NCBI GenBank assembly: GCA_963775275.1
Contig: CAVZII010000005.1
Coordinates: 1,240,001-1,304,000 of the forward strand
Length of the DNA: 64,000 nt
DNA from: JANWHQ01 sp963775275
GTDB lineage: Bacteria > Pseudomonadota > Alphaproteobacteria > Caulobacterales > Caulobacteraceae
Direction: 5' to 3'
The position numbers were made by a program, and so were the translations under genes. Numbering within the stretch: position 1 is the first letter of the stretch; each line of letters opens with the position of its first letter. Positions 52,040 through 59,523 of this stretch are shown here, piece by piece. Under the pieces are notes generated by a model. That model searched no databases, had not been told where the DNA came from, and was given only the letters and a program-made list of their open reading frames with translations.

Positions 52040-53422
52040 TCAGATCACCTTCCCCGGGTTGAGGATGCCCTTGGGATCCAGCGCCGCCTTGAGCTGGCGC
52101 ATCAGGGCGACCTCCTCGGGCGTGCGCGAATAGTGCAGGAACGGGCGCTTGTGCACGCCGATGCCGTGCTCGGCCGAGATCGAGCCGCCCCAGTCGCCCA
52201 CCGCCTTGTAGACCTCCGCATCGATGGCGTGCTCGAGCCGCGGATCGCCGTCGCTCTTGACCGACAGGTGCAGGTTGGAGTCGGCCACGTGGCCGAAGAA
52301 GACGGTGCGGACGCCCGGCCACTTGGCCTCCAGGCGGCTGCGGCACTCCACCATGAACTCGCCCATCTGGCCGGTGGGGATGGAGATGTCGAAGCTGATC
52401 TGCGGCCAGAACACCTTGGAGAATTCGCCGGGCGCGTCGCGGATGGCCCACAGGTTGCGCGCGTCCTGGACGGACTTGGCGATCACCGCGTCCTGGACCG
52501 TTCCCGCCTCGATGGCGCCGGCGATGACCTCCTCGAAGCGGGCCTGGTCGGCCTCGGGATCGTCGCCCATGGTCTCGATCAGCACGTAGACCCCGTGCTC
52601 GGCGGGGATCGGCGGACGCCTGCCCAGGGCGTCCGTGCCGAGGTGGTAGAACTCCGGCCACATCATCTCGAAGGCCGAAAGCGTGGTTCCCAGGCCCGAC
52701 TTGGCCCGCGCGAGCAGGTCCAGCACGCCCGGATAGTCCTTCAGCGCGCACAGCGCCGTGCAGACGCTCGTGGCCTTGGGAAAGAGCCGCAGCACCAGCC
52801 GGGTGATGACGCCGAGGGTGCCTTCCGAGCCGATGAACATCTGCTTCAGGTCGTAGCCGGCGTTGTTCTTGATCATCTTGTTGAGCGAGGTGACGACCGT
52901 GCCGTCGGCCATCACCCACTCGGCGCCCAGCACCAGAGCCCGCATCATGCCGTAGCGCACCACCCGGTTGCCGCCGGCGTTGGTGGAAGCGTTGCCGCCC
53001 ACCTGAGCCGTGCCGCGCCCGCCGAGGTCCAGCGGGAAGAACATCCCCGCCTCGTCCGCCGCGACCTGGACCCTTTCCAGCACCACGCCCGCCTGCACCG
53101 TCATGGTCCCGGCCGCCGGGTCGATCTCCTCGATGTCCCGCATCCGCTCCAATGACAGGACCAGGCTGGTCCCCACCGGCACGCCGCCGCCGGCCAGGCC
53201 CGTCATGCCGCCCTGGGGCGTCACCTTGATGTCGTGGGCGTGGCAGAACTTCAGGACCTCGGAGACCTCGGCGGTGGAGCGCGGATAGGCGATGGCGAGG
53301 ATGTTGGCGTCCTCGGGCATGCCCACCAGGAAGTCGTGGACGTGCCGGCCGGGATCGAACTCGCCGGGGACCTGCAGGACGTCGGCGCCCAGGCGCTCGC
53401 GAAGGGGGGTGAAGAGGGTCAT
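52040..53422 (-). CDS. FAD-linked oxidase (GlcD / D-2-hydroxyacid dehydrogenase type)
   Basis: 460 residues. PCMH-type FAD domain: AIAYPRSTAEVSEVLKFCHAHDIKVTPQGGMTGLAGG, LGGRGTAQVGGNASTNAGG, and MFIGSEGTLGVITRLVLRL. The C-terminal FAD-oxidase domain has VFFGHVADSNLHLSV and the histidine-rich SAEHGIGVHKRPFL. This matches D-lactate/D-2-hydroxyglutarate/glycolate dehydrogenases that feed electrons to quinone or ETF. No GlcE or GlcF partner is present, so it acts alone. Start ATG 53422 (MTLFTPLRERLG). Confidence 0.9.
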   Translation of the reverse strand: MTLFTPLRERLGADVLQVPGEFDPGRHVHDFLVGMPEDANILAIAYPRSTAEVSEVLKFCHAHDIKVTPQGGMTGLAGGGVPVGTSLVLSLERMRDIEEIDPAAGTMTVQAGVVLERVQVAADEAGMFFPLDLGGRGTAQVGGNASTNAGGNRVVRYGMMRALVLGAEWVMADGTVVTSLNKMIKNNAGYDLKQMFIGSEGTLGVITRLVLRLFPKATSVCTALCALKDYPGVLDLLARAKSGLGTTLSAFEMMWPEFYHLGTDALGRRPPIPAEHGVYVLIETMGDDPEADQARFEEVIAGAIEAGTVQDAVIAKSVQDARNLWAIRDAPGEFSKVFWPQISFDISIPTGQMGEFMVECRSRLEAKWPGVRTVFFGHVADSNLHLSVKSDGDPRLEHAIDAEVYKAVGDWGGSISAEHGIGVHKRPFLHYSRTPEEVALMRQLKAALDPKGILNPGKVI

Positions 53423-53439
53423 GCGGGTCTCCGACGAAC

Positions 53440-53590
53440 CTCCTCTCCCATAGGGAGAGGAAGGGGCCCTCCGAAGCCCGCCAGGGCGAAGGAGGGAAGG
53501 TGAGGGGTTAGGGACGACAGGGCGGAACCGCCTCATCCTCCCGTCGGCCCAACGGCCGCCGGGCCCCTCCTTCTCCCCATGGGAGAAGGG
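53440..53590. repeat. Inverted pair of CTCTCCC palindromes between two oxidoreductase genes
   Basis: CCTCTCCC-ATA-GGGAGAGG followed by AAGGGGCCC (53440-53470), and the inverted GGGCCCCTCC then TTCTCCC-CAT-GGGAGAA (53563-53590). Each is a hairpin and the two together form a larger inverted repeat of about 150 bp in the 176-nt gap. The core is shared with 18937-18955 and 50602-50668. Confidence 0.65.
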
Positions 53591-53598
53591 TTTCAAGA

Positions 53599-55227
53599 TC
53601 ACGCCTCCGCCGGCGCCAGGACCGGACGGCCCAGGATCAGGTCGGCGGCCTTCTCGGCGATCATCAGGGTGGGCGCGTTGGTGTGGCCGCCGTTCACCCG
53701 CGGCATGACCGAGGCGTCGACCACCCGCAGGGCCTCGATCCCGCGCACCTTCAGCTGCGGATCCACCACCGACATGGCGTCCTGGCCCATGGCGCAGGTG
53801 GAGGTCGGGTGGTGGTCCAGGTCCATGGACGCGCGGATGTAGGCGTCCAGCTCCTCGTCGCTCTTGACCTGGGGCCCGGGCTTCAGCTCGCGCGAGATCA
53901 TCTCGCCGAGCGCGCCCTTGGAATACATCTCGCGCACGATCCGGACCCCCTCGCGCATGGCGCGACGGTCCTCGGGGTCCTTCAGGAAGTTGAAGAGGAT
54001 CCTGGGCGGATCGGCCGGATTGGCCGAGCGCAGGGTGACCTCGCCCCGGCTATGGGGGTGCAACAGCGAGGGGCAGGCCTCGAAGGCGTGCGGCAGCGGC
54101 GGCTTGACCATCGGGAACCAGACGTCGGCGTCGAGCCTGACGGGGTTGCAGAAGATCTCGAGGTCCGGCCGCTCCAGGTCCGGCCGGCTCTTGACGAAGC
54201 CCAGCGTGGTCAGCGGCTGGTTGGCCATCATGCCGCTCTTGAAGGCCATCCACTGCAAGGTGGCGAAGGCGAGCTTGTCCCAGCGCAGCTGGTTCAGGAA
54301 GGTCACCGGTCCCTTGGTGGCGAACTGGACGAAGGTGAGGATGTGCTCCTGCAGGTTCTTGCCGACGCCGGGCAGGTCGCAGACGGCCTTGATCCCGTGC
54401 GCCTTCAGCTCGTCGGCGGGCCCGACGCCGGACAGCATCAGCACCTGGGGCGAGTTGTAGGAGCCGCCGCAGAGGATGACCTCGCGCTCGGCGTCGAAGG
54501 TCTGGACGCCGGAGTCGGCGCCGACCTCCACGCCCCTCGCCTTGCCCTTCTTGATGACGATCTTGTGGACGAGCGCGCCGGTGCGCACCGTCAGGTTCGG
54601 CCGCGACATGGCGGGCTTGAGGTAGCAGTTGGCGGCCGACGAGCGCACCCCGTCCTTCACCATGATGTCCACCGGGGTGAAGCCCTCGGGGACCTCGCCG
54701 TTGATGTCGTCGGTGACGGCGTGGCCGGCGAGCCTGGCCGCACCGGTGAAGGCGTCCCAATGCAGGCCCTTGACGTCGATCCGGGTGATCCCGGTGGGAC
54801 CCGATCCGCCGTGGTGCTTGGTCTCGCCGCCCCAGAAGCCCTCGGACTTCTTGAAGTAGGGCAGGGCGTCCGCGTAGCTCCAGCCTTCGGCGCCGAGCTG
54901 GCGCCACTCGTCGTAGTCGCGCGGATGGCCGCGGATGTAGAGCATGCCGTTGATCGAGGTCGACCCGCCGAGCGTCTTGCCCCGCGGGGCGAGGAACTTG
55001 CGGTTGTCGGCGTAGGGCTCGGGCTCGGAATAGAAGTTCCAGTTGTGCATCGGCCCGCGCCAGATCTGACGCCAGCCCAGCGGCATGTGCATGTACATGG
55101 AGTTGTCCGGCCCGCCCGCCTCGAGCAGCAGGACCCTGACGTCCGGATCCTCGGTCAGCCGCGCGGCCAGCACGCACCCCGCCGCCCCCGCGCCCACGAT
55201 GATGTAGTCGTATCCCTGCGACGCCAC
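53599..55227 (-). CDS. GMC-family FAD oxidoreductase (choline dehydrogenase-like), copy 1
   Basis: 542 residues. FAD motif DYIIVGAGAAGCVLAARLTED, GMC signature 1 GKTLGGSTSINGMLYIRGHPRDYDEW region (key GGSTSINGML), signature 2 GGSYNSPQVLMLSGVGP, and the C-terminal catalytic His in DHHPTSTCAMGQDAMSVVDP plus NAPTLMIAEKAADLI. Such enzymes oxidise choline, alkyl or polyether alcohols to aldehydes. There is no signal peptide, so it is cytoplasmic. Close relative of the GMC gene at 62297. Confidence 0.93.
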   Translation of the reverse strand: MASQGYDYIIVGAGAAGCVLAARLTEDPDVRVLLLEAGGPDNSMYMHMPLGWRQIWRGPMHNWNFYSEPEPYADNRKFLAPRGKTLGGSTSINGMLYIRGHPRDYDEWRQLGAEGWSYADALPYFKKSEGFWGGETKHHGGSGPTGITRIDVKGLHWDAFTGAARLAGHAVTDDINGEVPEGFTPVDIMVKDGVRSSAANCYLKPAMSRPNLTVRTGALVHKIVIKKGKARGVEVGADSGVQTFDAEREVILCGGSYNSPQVLMLSGVGPADELKAHGIKAVCDLPGVGKNLQEHILTFVQFATKGPVTFLNQLRWDKLAFATLQWMAFKSGMMANQPLTTLGFVKSRPDLERPDLEIFCNPVRLDADVWFPMVKPPLPHAFEACPSLLHPHSRGEVTLRSANPADPPRILFNFLKDPEDRRAMREGVRIVREMYSKGALGEMISRELKPGPQVKSDEELDAYIRASMDLDHHPTSTCAMGQDAMSVVDPQLKVRGIEALRVVDASVMPRVNGGHTNAPTLMIAEKAADLILGRPVLAPAEA

Positions 55228-55295
55228 GTCTGCTCCCCGAGAGGCCTTGTTGTCCGGCCGGCATATCGCACGGCGCAGCCGGTGGCCACTGCGCG

Positions 55296-55418
55296 AGATC
55301 TTCCCCCCTGGGGGAAGTCCCCGCGAAGCGGGGGATGGGGGCTCACGCCCGCCACCCCTGCCCCTGAGCCCCCTTCGTCGCCCCTGCGGGGCGACACTTC
55401 CCCCGGGGGGGAAGATCT
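55296..55418. repeat. Nested palindromes at the end of the DUF1932 gene
   Basis: AGATCTTCCCCCCTGGGGGAAGT at the left and its inverse ACTTCCCCCGGGGGGGAAGATCT at the right bracket two smaller hairpins (CCCCGC-GAA-GCGGGG and CGCCCC-TG-CGGGGCG). It fills most of the 189-nt gap between the GMC and DUF1932 genes. The stop of the frame-corrected DUF1932 gene lies in the right arm. It probably acts as a transcript-end structure. Confidence 0.65.
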
Positions 55419-56275
55419 AGAGGCTCGGACCGCCGAGTTCCGCCAGCAGCTTCAGCCGCTCGGAGCCCGGCCCCTCGTCCACGTCCGCCGCGAGCTGCGC
55501 GATAGAGCTCGGCTGCGCCCCGGAAGATCTCGGCCGATCCCTGTTCGGGCAGGAGGAACTTGGCGATCTCCTCCATCTCGCCGTCCCAGCGGTACGCCTT
55601 CCTCAGCACCATCGGCAGCTGGCGCAGCGCCGCCTCCAGCCGGCCTGCCTGGCTCGCCTTCATCTCCGCGGCGAAGGCCTCGCCCACCCCCGCGCGCACG
55701 GCGCCCAGGATCATGGAGATCATCACCGCATGGGCGCCCTTGGTGGTGCCGGCATAGGCCATCTTGAGGGCGGAGGCGTCGCCGATCCGGTCCGACAGCA
55801 CCGGGATGTCGAGACCGTAGGCGCTCAGCGCAGCGAAGGCGGGCGCGGCTGCGCCCGAGGCGTAGATGCGCGGGTTGTAGCCGGCGGTCGTGGGCGGGCC
55901 GCCGACGATGCCGGCGTCCACGAAGGCGAGCCCGGCCGCCTCGAAGGACGCGGCGACGGTCTTCACCGTCTGGGGCGCGATGGCGTTGCAGTCGACGTAG
56001 ACGACTTCGGGATTGGCGGCGCGAATCGCCGGCAGGAGCCGCTCGGCCAGCGCGCCGGCACGGGACGGCGGCACGATGGAAAGGACGAACTCGGCGCCGG
56101 CGACCAGGGCCTGGTCGGTTTCGACGGCCTTGACCCCCGCAGCCCTCGCCCGCTCCGCGCTGGCGGCGCTGCGGCCGTCCAGGCTGGTGCGGACCTCGGC
56201 GCCGCGCTCGACCAGGCGCGCGGCCACGCCCGAGCCCATCTCGCCCATGGCGATCACCGCGACGGTCGCGCTCAT
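55417..56275 (-). CDS. NAD(P)-dependent 3-hydroxyacid-type dehydrogenase with DUF1932 domain (3' frameshift)
   Basis: About 285 residues after correction. N-terminal NAD-binding 6-phosphogluconate-dehydrogenase-like domain: VAVIAMGEMGSGVAARLVERG and FVLSIVPPSRA, then the substrate loop FVDAGIVGGPP and catalytic Lys region SALKMAYAGTTKGAHAVM. The C-terminal helical part matches DUF1932. Near 55500 one extra base (CTCTATCGCGCAG) shifts the frame; the next frame gives AQLAADVDEGPGSERLKLLAELGGPSL and TAG at 55417. It is divergent from the ALDH gene, with repeat copy 4 between. Confidence 0.85.
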
Positions 56276-56305
56276 CACGTCTCCTCCGGCGGCCCGGCCT
56301 CACCT

Positions 56306-56471
56306 CTAGTGTCCCGATTCCGAAGTTCGCCAGCGCATTTGCAAGGCGGATGCGAACTTCGGAATCGATAAGGACACTAGCAAGTCTATGATTCTAGTGT
56401 GGTTTACGGATCAGAAGTTCGCAGCCGAGGGCGCCGCCATCATCATGCGAACTTCTGATCCACCACACTAG
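56306..56471. repeat. 166-bp double-hairpin element, copy 4
   Basis: The reverse complement of copy 2 with two mismatches, both in the spacer. Order: 75-bp hairpin (56306-56380), spacer CAAGTCTATGATT, 78-bp hairpin (56394-56471). It lies 31 nt from the DUF1932 start and 135 nt before the ALDH start, in a divergent promoter region, so it could influence either gene. The rest of this 331-nt gap shows no gene. Confidence 0.95.
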
Positions 56472-56606
56472 GGCCCGGTCCTTTCGGCGCCAAGGGCGTC
56501 CGAGCCTTCCGCGACCGCCTTCGCTTGCACGCCTCAGGGCCCCTGACTAGGGTGACGGCGGACGCCGTCCGGGCCGAAGACGGCGGTCGCCCCTGGAGGA
56601 GCTGCC

Positions 56607-58103
56607 ATGAACGCCCCTGTCCTTTCCGAGCGCATCAAGGCGCTCGAGACCGGCTTTTTCGCCGAGACGCATAAGCTTTTCATCGACGGCGAGTGGGTCG
56701 ACGCCGAGACCGGCGAGACCATCGACGTGATCAACCCGGCCACCGGCCAGGTCATCGCCAAGGTCCAGGCCGCCGGCCCGGGCGACGTGGACAAGGCGGT
56801 GAAGGCGGCCCGCAAGGCGTTCGAGAGCGGCCCCTGGCCGGCGATGAACGGCACCGAGCGCGCCAAGCTCCTGTGGAAGCTGGCCGACGCGCTGGAGGCC
56901 AACGCCGAGGAGATCGGCCTGGTCGAGAGCCTGGACAACGGCATGCCGCTGATGATGGCGCGCATGGGCGCGGTCGGCGGCTCGGCCAACAACCTGCGCT
57001 ACAACGCCGGCTGGGCCGGCAAGGTCCTGGGCGAGACCATCGAGGGCCACAACCTCTCGCGCCACGTCTACACCCTCAAGCAGCCCATCGGCGTCGTCGG
57101 CGCCATCACCCCCTGGAACTTCCCCCTGCCCATGGAGGTCGCCAAGATCTCCCCGGCCCTGGCGGCCGGCTGCACGGTGGTGCTCAAGCCCGCCGAGCTG
57201 ACCCCGCTGACCGCGATCAAGCTCGCCCAGCTGATCCAGGAAGTGGGTTTCCCGCCGGGCGTGGTGAACATCATCACCGGCTATGGCGATCCGGCCGGCA
57301 AGGCCATCGTCGAGCACCCGGACGTGGACAAGATCTCGTTCACGGGCTCCACGGCCACCGGCAAGTGGATCGTCCAGGCCGCCGCCGGCACGCTCAAGCG
57401 CGTCTCGCTCGAGCTCGGCGGCAAGTCGCCGGTCCTGATCTTCCCGGACGCCGACCTCGAGAAGGCGATCCCGGGCGCGGCCATGGGCGTCTTCGGCAAC
57501 GCCGGCCAGGTCTGCGTGGCGGGCTCCAGGCTCTATGTGCACAAGGACGTGTTCGACAAGGTGGTCGACGGCGTCACCGCCATGGCCAAGACCCTGAAGG
57601 TGGGCTCCGGCCAGGATCCGGCCACCCAGATGGGCCCGCTGATCTCGCAGAAGCAGCTCGACCGCGTCTCGGGCTACATCGCCTCGGGCAGGTCCGAAGG
57701 CGCCGAGGTCGTGGTCGGCGGCGAGCGCTCCGGCAACCAGGGCTACTTCATGCAGCCCACGGTGCTGGCCGAAACCAACCGCAGCATGAAGGTGGTGCGC
57801 GAGGAGATCTTCGGGCCGGTGGTCTGCGCCATGCCGATCACGGACGACGACATCGACCAGATCGCCCGCACGGCCAACGACACGACCTATGGCCTGGCCG
57901 CCTACATCTGGACCCGCGACATGAGCGTGGCCCACAAGCTGGCCAAGAAGCTTCAGGCGGGCACCGTCTCGATCAACGGCTCGGCGGGCATCGACCCGGC
58001 CGTGCCCTTCGGCGGGTTCAAGCAGTCCGGCTGGGGCCGCGAGAACGGCTACGAGGGCGCCGAGCACTTCTACGAGACAAAGACGGTTTCGGTCGCGCTC
58101 TGA
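56607..58103 (+). CDS. NAD(P)-dependent aldehyde dehydrogenase
   Basis: 498 residues. Catalytic Cys in NAGQVCVAGSRLYV, general-base Glu in LELGGKSPVLIF, cofactor loop SFTGSTATGKWI, PWNFPLPMEVAKISPALAAG (key PWNFP), and FGPVV in EEIFGPVVCAMPI. The sequence is closest in wording to the betaine/phenylacetaldehyde-type ALDHs. It is followed by an AraC gene, a TonB receptor and a GMC dehydrogenase, so oxidation of the aldehyde made by the GMC enzyme is the likely role. ATG 56607 follows TGGAGGAG at good spacing. Confidence 0.95.
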   Translation: MNAPVLSERIKALETGFFAETHKLFIDGEWVDAETGETIDVINPATGQVIAKVQAAGPGDVDKAVKAARKAFESGPWPAMNGTERAKLLWKLADALEANAEEIGLVESLDNGMPLMMARMGAVGGSANNLRYNAGWAGKVLGETIEGHNLSRHVYTLKQPIGVVGAITPWNFPLPMEVAKISPALAAGCTVVLKPAELTPLTAIKLAQLIQEVGFPPGVVNIITGYGDPAGKAIVEHPDVDKISFTGSTATGKWIVQAAAGTLKRVSLELGGKSPVLIFPDADLEKAIPGAAMGVFGNAGQVCVAGSRLYVHKDVFDKVVDGVTAMAKTLKVGSGQDPATQMGPLISQKQLDRVSGYIASGRSEGAEVVVGGERSGNQGYFMQPTVLAETNRSMKVVREEIFGPVVCAMPITDDDIDQIARTANDTTYGLAAYIWTRDMSVAHKLAKKLQAGTVSINGSAGIDPAVPFGGFKQSGWGRENGYEGAEHFYETKTVSVAL

Positions 58104-58339
58104 AGATCTCCGCTTCGAACACGCGGCGCGTCTTCCGAAGAGGAGGGCGCGCCGGCGCGCCGAGTTCGACGTTCGGCAGCGCCGTCATCGTTTCATTTTT
58201 CCAACAGGAACCCGAATAAGCGTATCGCGGTCGGGGGGATTGCTTTGACGCGCTCCAGCGCGCCGGCATAGGTTTCGCGCCCAGGGTGATGACCCACCTG
58301 ATCCGGCCGCGCCGGGCGCAACCATCGAGGGAGGGGGGA

Positions 58340-59362
58340 ATGCCCGCCATTCCCATAGAGCGCATCTCCACGGCCAAGGCGCCGCGGCGGGGCCGACTCC
58401 AGTTCTGGAACGAGCTCGCCAGCCAGACCTTCAACAACCTGCAGGTCGATGCTCTGGACCCGGACGGCTTCACCGGCGAGATGGTGCGCGCCTCGATCGG
58501 CCAGCTGACCGTGATGAGCGCCAATTCCGCCCCGGCCTGCGTCACCCGGGTGAACGACCCCTACCGCAATGCGGCGGGGTTGAAGGCCTTCGACCTGCAC
58601 TTCCAGCTGTCGGGCCGCAGCCTGAACCGCCAGGCCGGCCGCCAGGCGGACCTCGAGGAGGGCGACTTCACCCTGTGCGACGCGTCGCGCCCTTATGTCG
58701 TGCGCTTCACCGAAGCCAACCACATGCTGTGCATCAAGATCCCGGTGACGCCCCTGGCCGAGCGGCTGGGCGACCTGGACCGGCTGATCTGCATGCCGAT
58801 GTCGGGCCAGACCGGCCCGGGCGCCATGCTGTCCTCGTTCCTGCGCACCCTGTGGACCCAGGTCGACCACCCTGGCGACGAAGACTGGGCCGAGACGGTG
58901 TCCGATGTCGTCCTCGATCTGATCGGCCTGGCCTACCGCCCCCTGAATGAGCGCCAGACGGCCCAGTCCGCCCAGGCCCAGCTGCTGGACCGGGCCAAGG
59001 CCTTCATCGACGAGCACATCTGCGACCCGGACCTCTCGGGCGCCGTGATCGCCGACGCGCTGGGCGTCTCGCAACGCTACGTCCAGATGCTGTTCGCGGG
59101 CGCCGGCTCGACCCCCTCGGCCTACATCCTGGAGCGGCGGCTCAAGCTCGCCGCCGAACGCCTGAGGCGCGCCGAGGACAAGGGCATCACCCAGGTCGCC
59201 ATGGCCGTGGGCTTCAACGACCTGACGCACTTCGGGCGGGCCTTCCGGCGCCGCTACGGCGTCGCGCCCCGCAGCTACCGGGAAGGCGCGCGCGCCACCC
59301 GCTGGGAGTCCCCGGCGACCGACCTCGGCTCCGCGGCCCTGGCCGACGCCGGCCTCGCCTGA
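58340..59362 (+). CDS. AraC-family transcriptional regulator (FeaR/AraC_binding_2 type)
   Basis: 340 residues. N-terminal ligand-binding domain of the AraC_binding_2 kind (LQFWNELASQTFNNLQVDAL ... LHFQLSGRS ... DASRPYVVRF) and a C-terminal double HTH (LSGAVIADALGVSQRYVQMLF, then ITQVAMAVGFNDLTHFGRAFRRRYGVAPRSYR). Such regulators activate nearby catabolic genes on sensing a substrate. ATG 58340 is chosen over 58286 because GGAGGGGGG lies just ahead. It sits between the ALDH and TonB-receptor genes, all on the plus strand, with 161 nt before the receptor gene for a regulated promoter. Confidence 0.92.
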   Translation: MPAIPIERISTAKAPRRGRLQFWNELASQTFNNLQVDALDPDGFTGEMVRASIGQLTVMSANSAPACVTRVNDPYRNAAGLKAFDLHFQLSGRSLNRQAGRQADLEEGDFTLCDASRPYVVRFTEANHMLCIKIPVTPLAERLGDLDRLICMPMSGQTGPGAMLSSFLRTLWTQVDHPGDEDWAETVSDVVLDLIGLAYRPLNERQTAQSAQAQLLDRAKAFIDEHICDPDLSGAVIADALGVSQRYVQMLFAGAGSTPSAYILERRLKLAAERLRRAEDKGITQVAMAVGFNDLTHFGRAFRRRYGVAPRSYREGARATRWESPATDLGSAALADAGLA

Positions 59363-59523
59363 CGCTCTGCGACCCGGCCGGCACACGCTCCGCGCGACTT
59401 CGCGGTGAATCGAGTCCGGTTCGCCCAGGGCCGAGCTTTTTACCTATTAGCGGCGGTAATTGTTACGAATCCAGAACAAGCGCCGGCGGCGAGGCCGCTC
59501 AACGCGCATGAAGGGGGAATTTT

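Noticed and set aside
58104..58200. GGCGCGCC-rich palindrome after the ALDH gene as a terminator
   Set aside because: The palindrome is short and restriction-site-like, with no U-tract immediately after; not enough to call.
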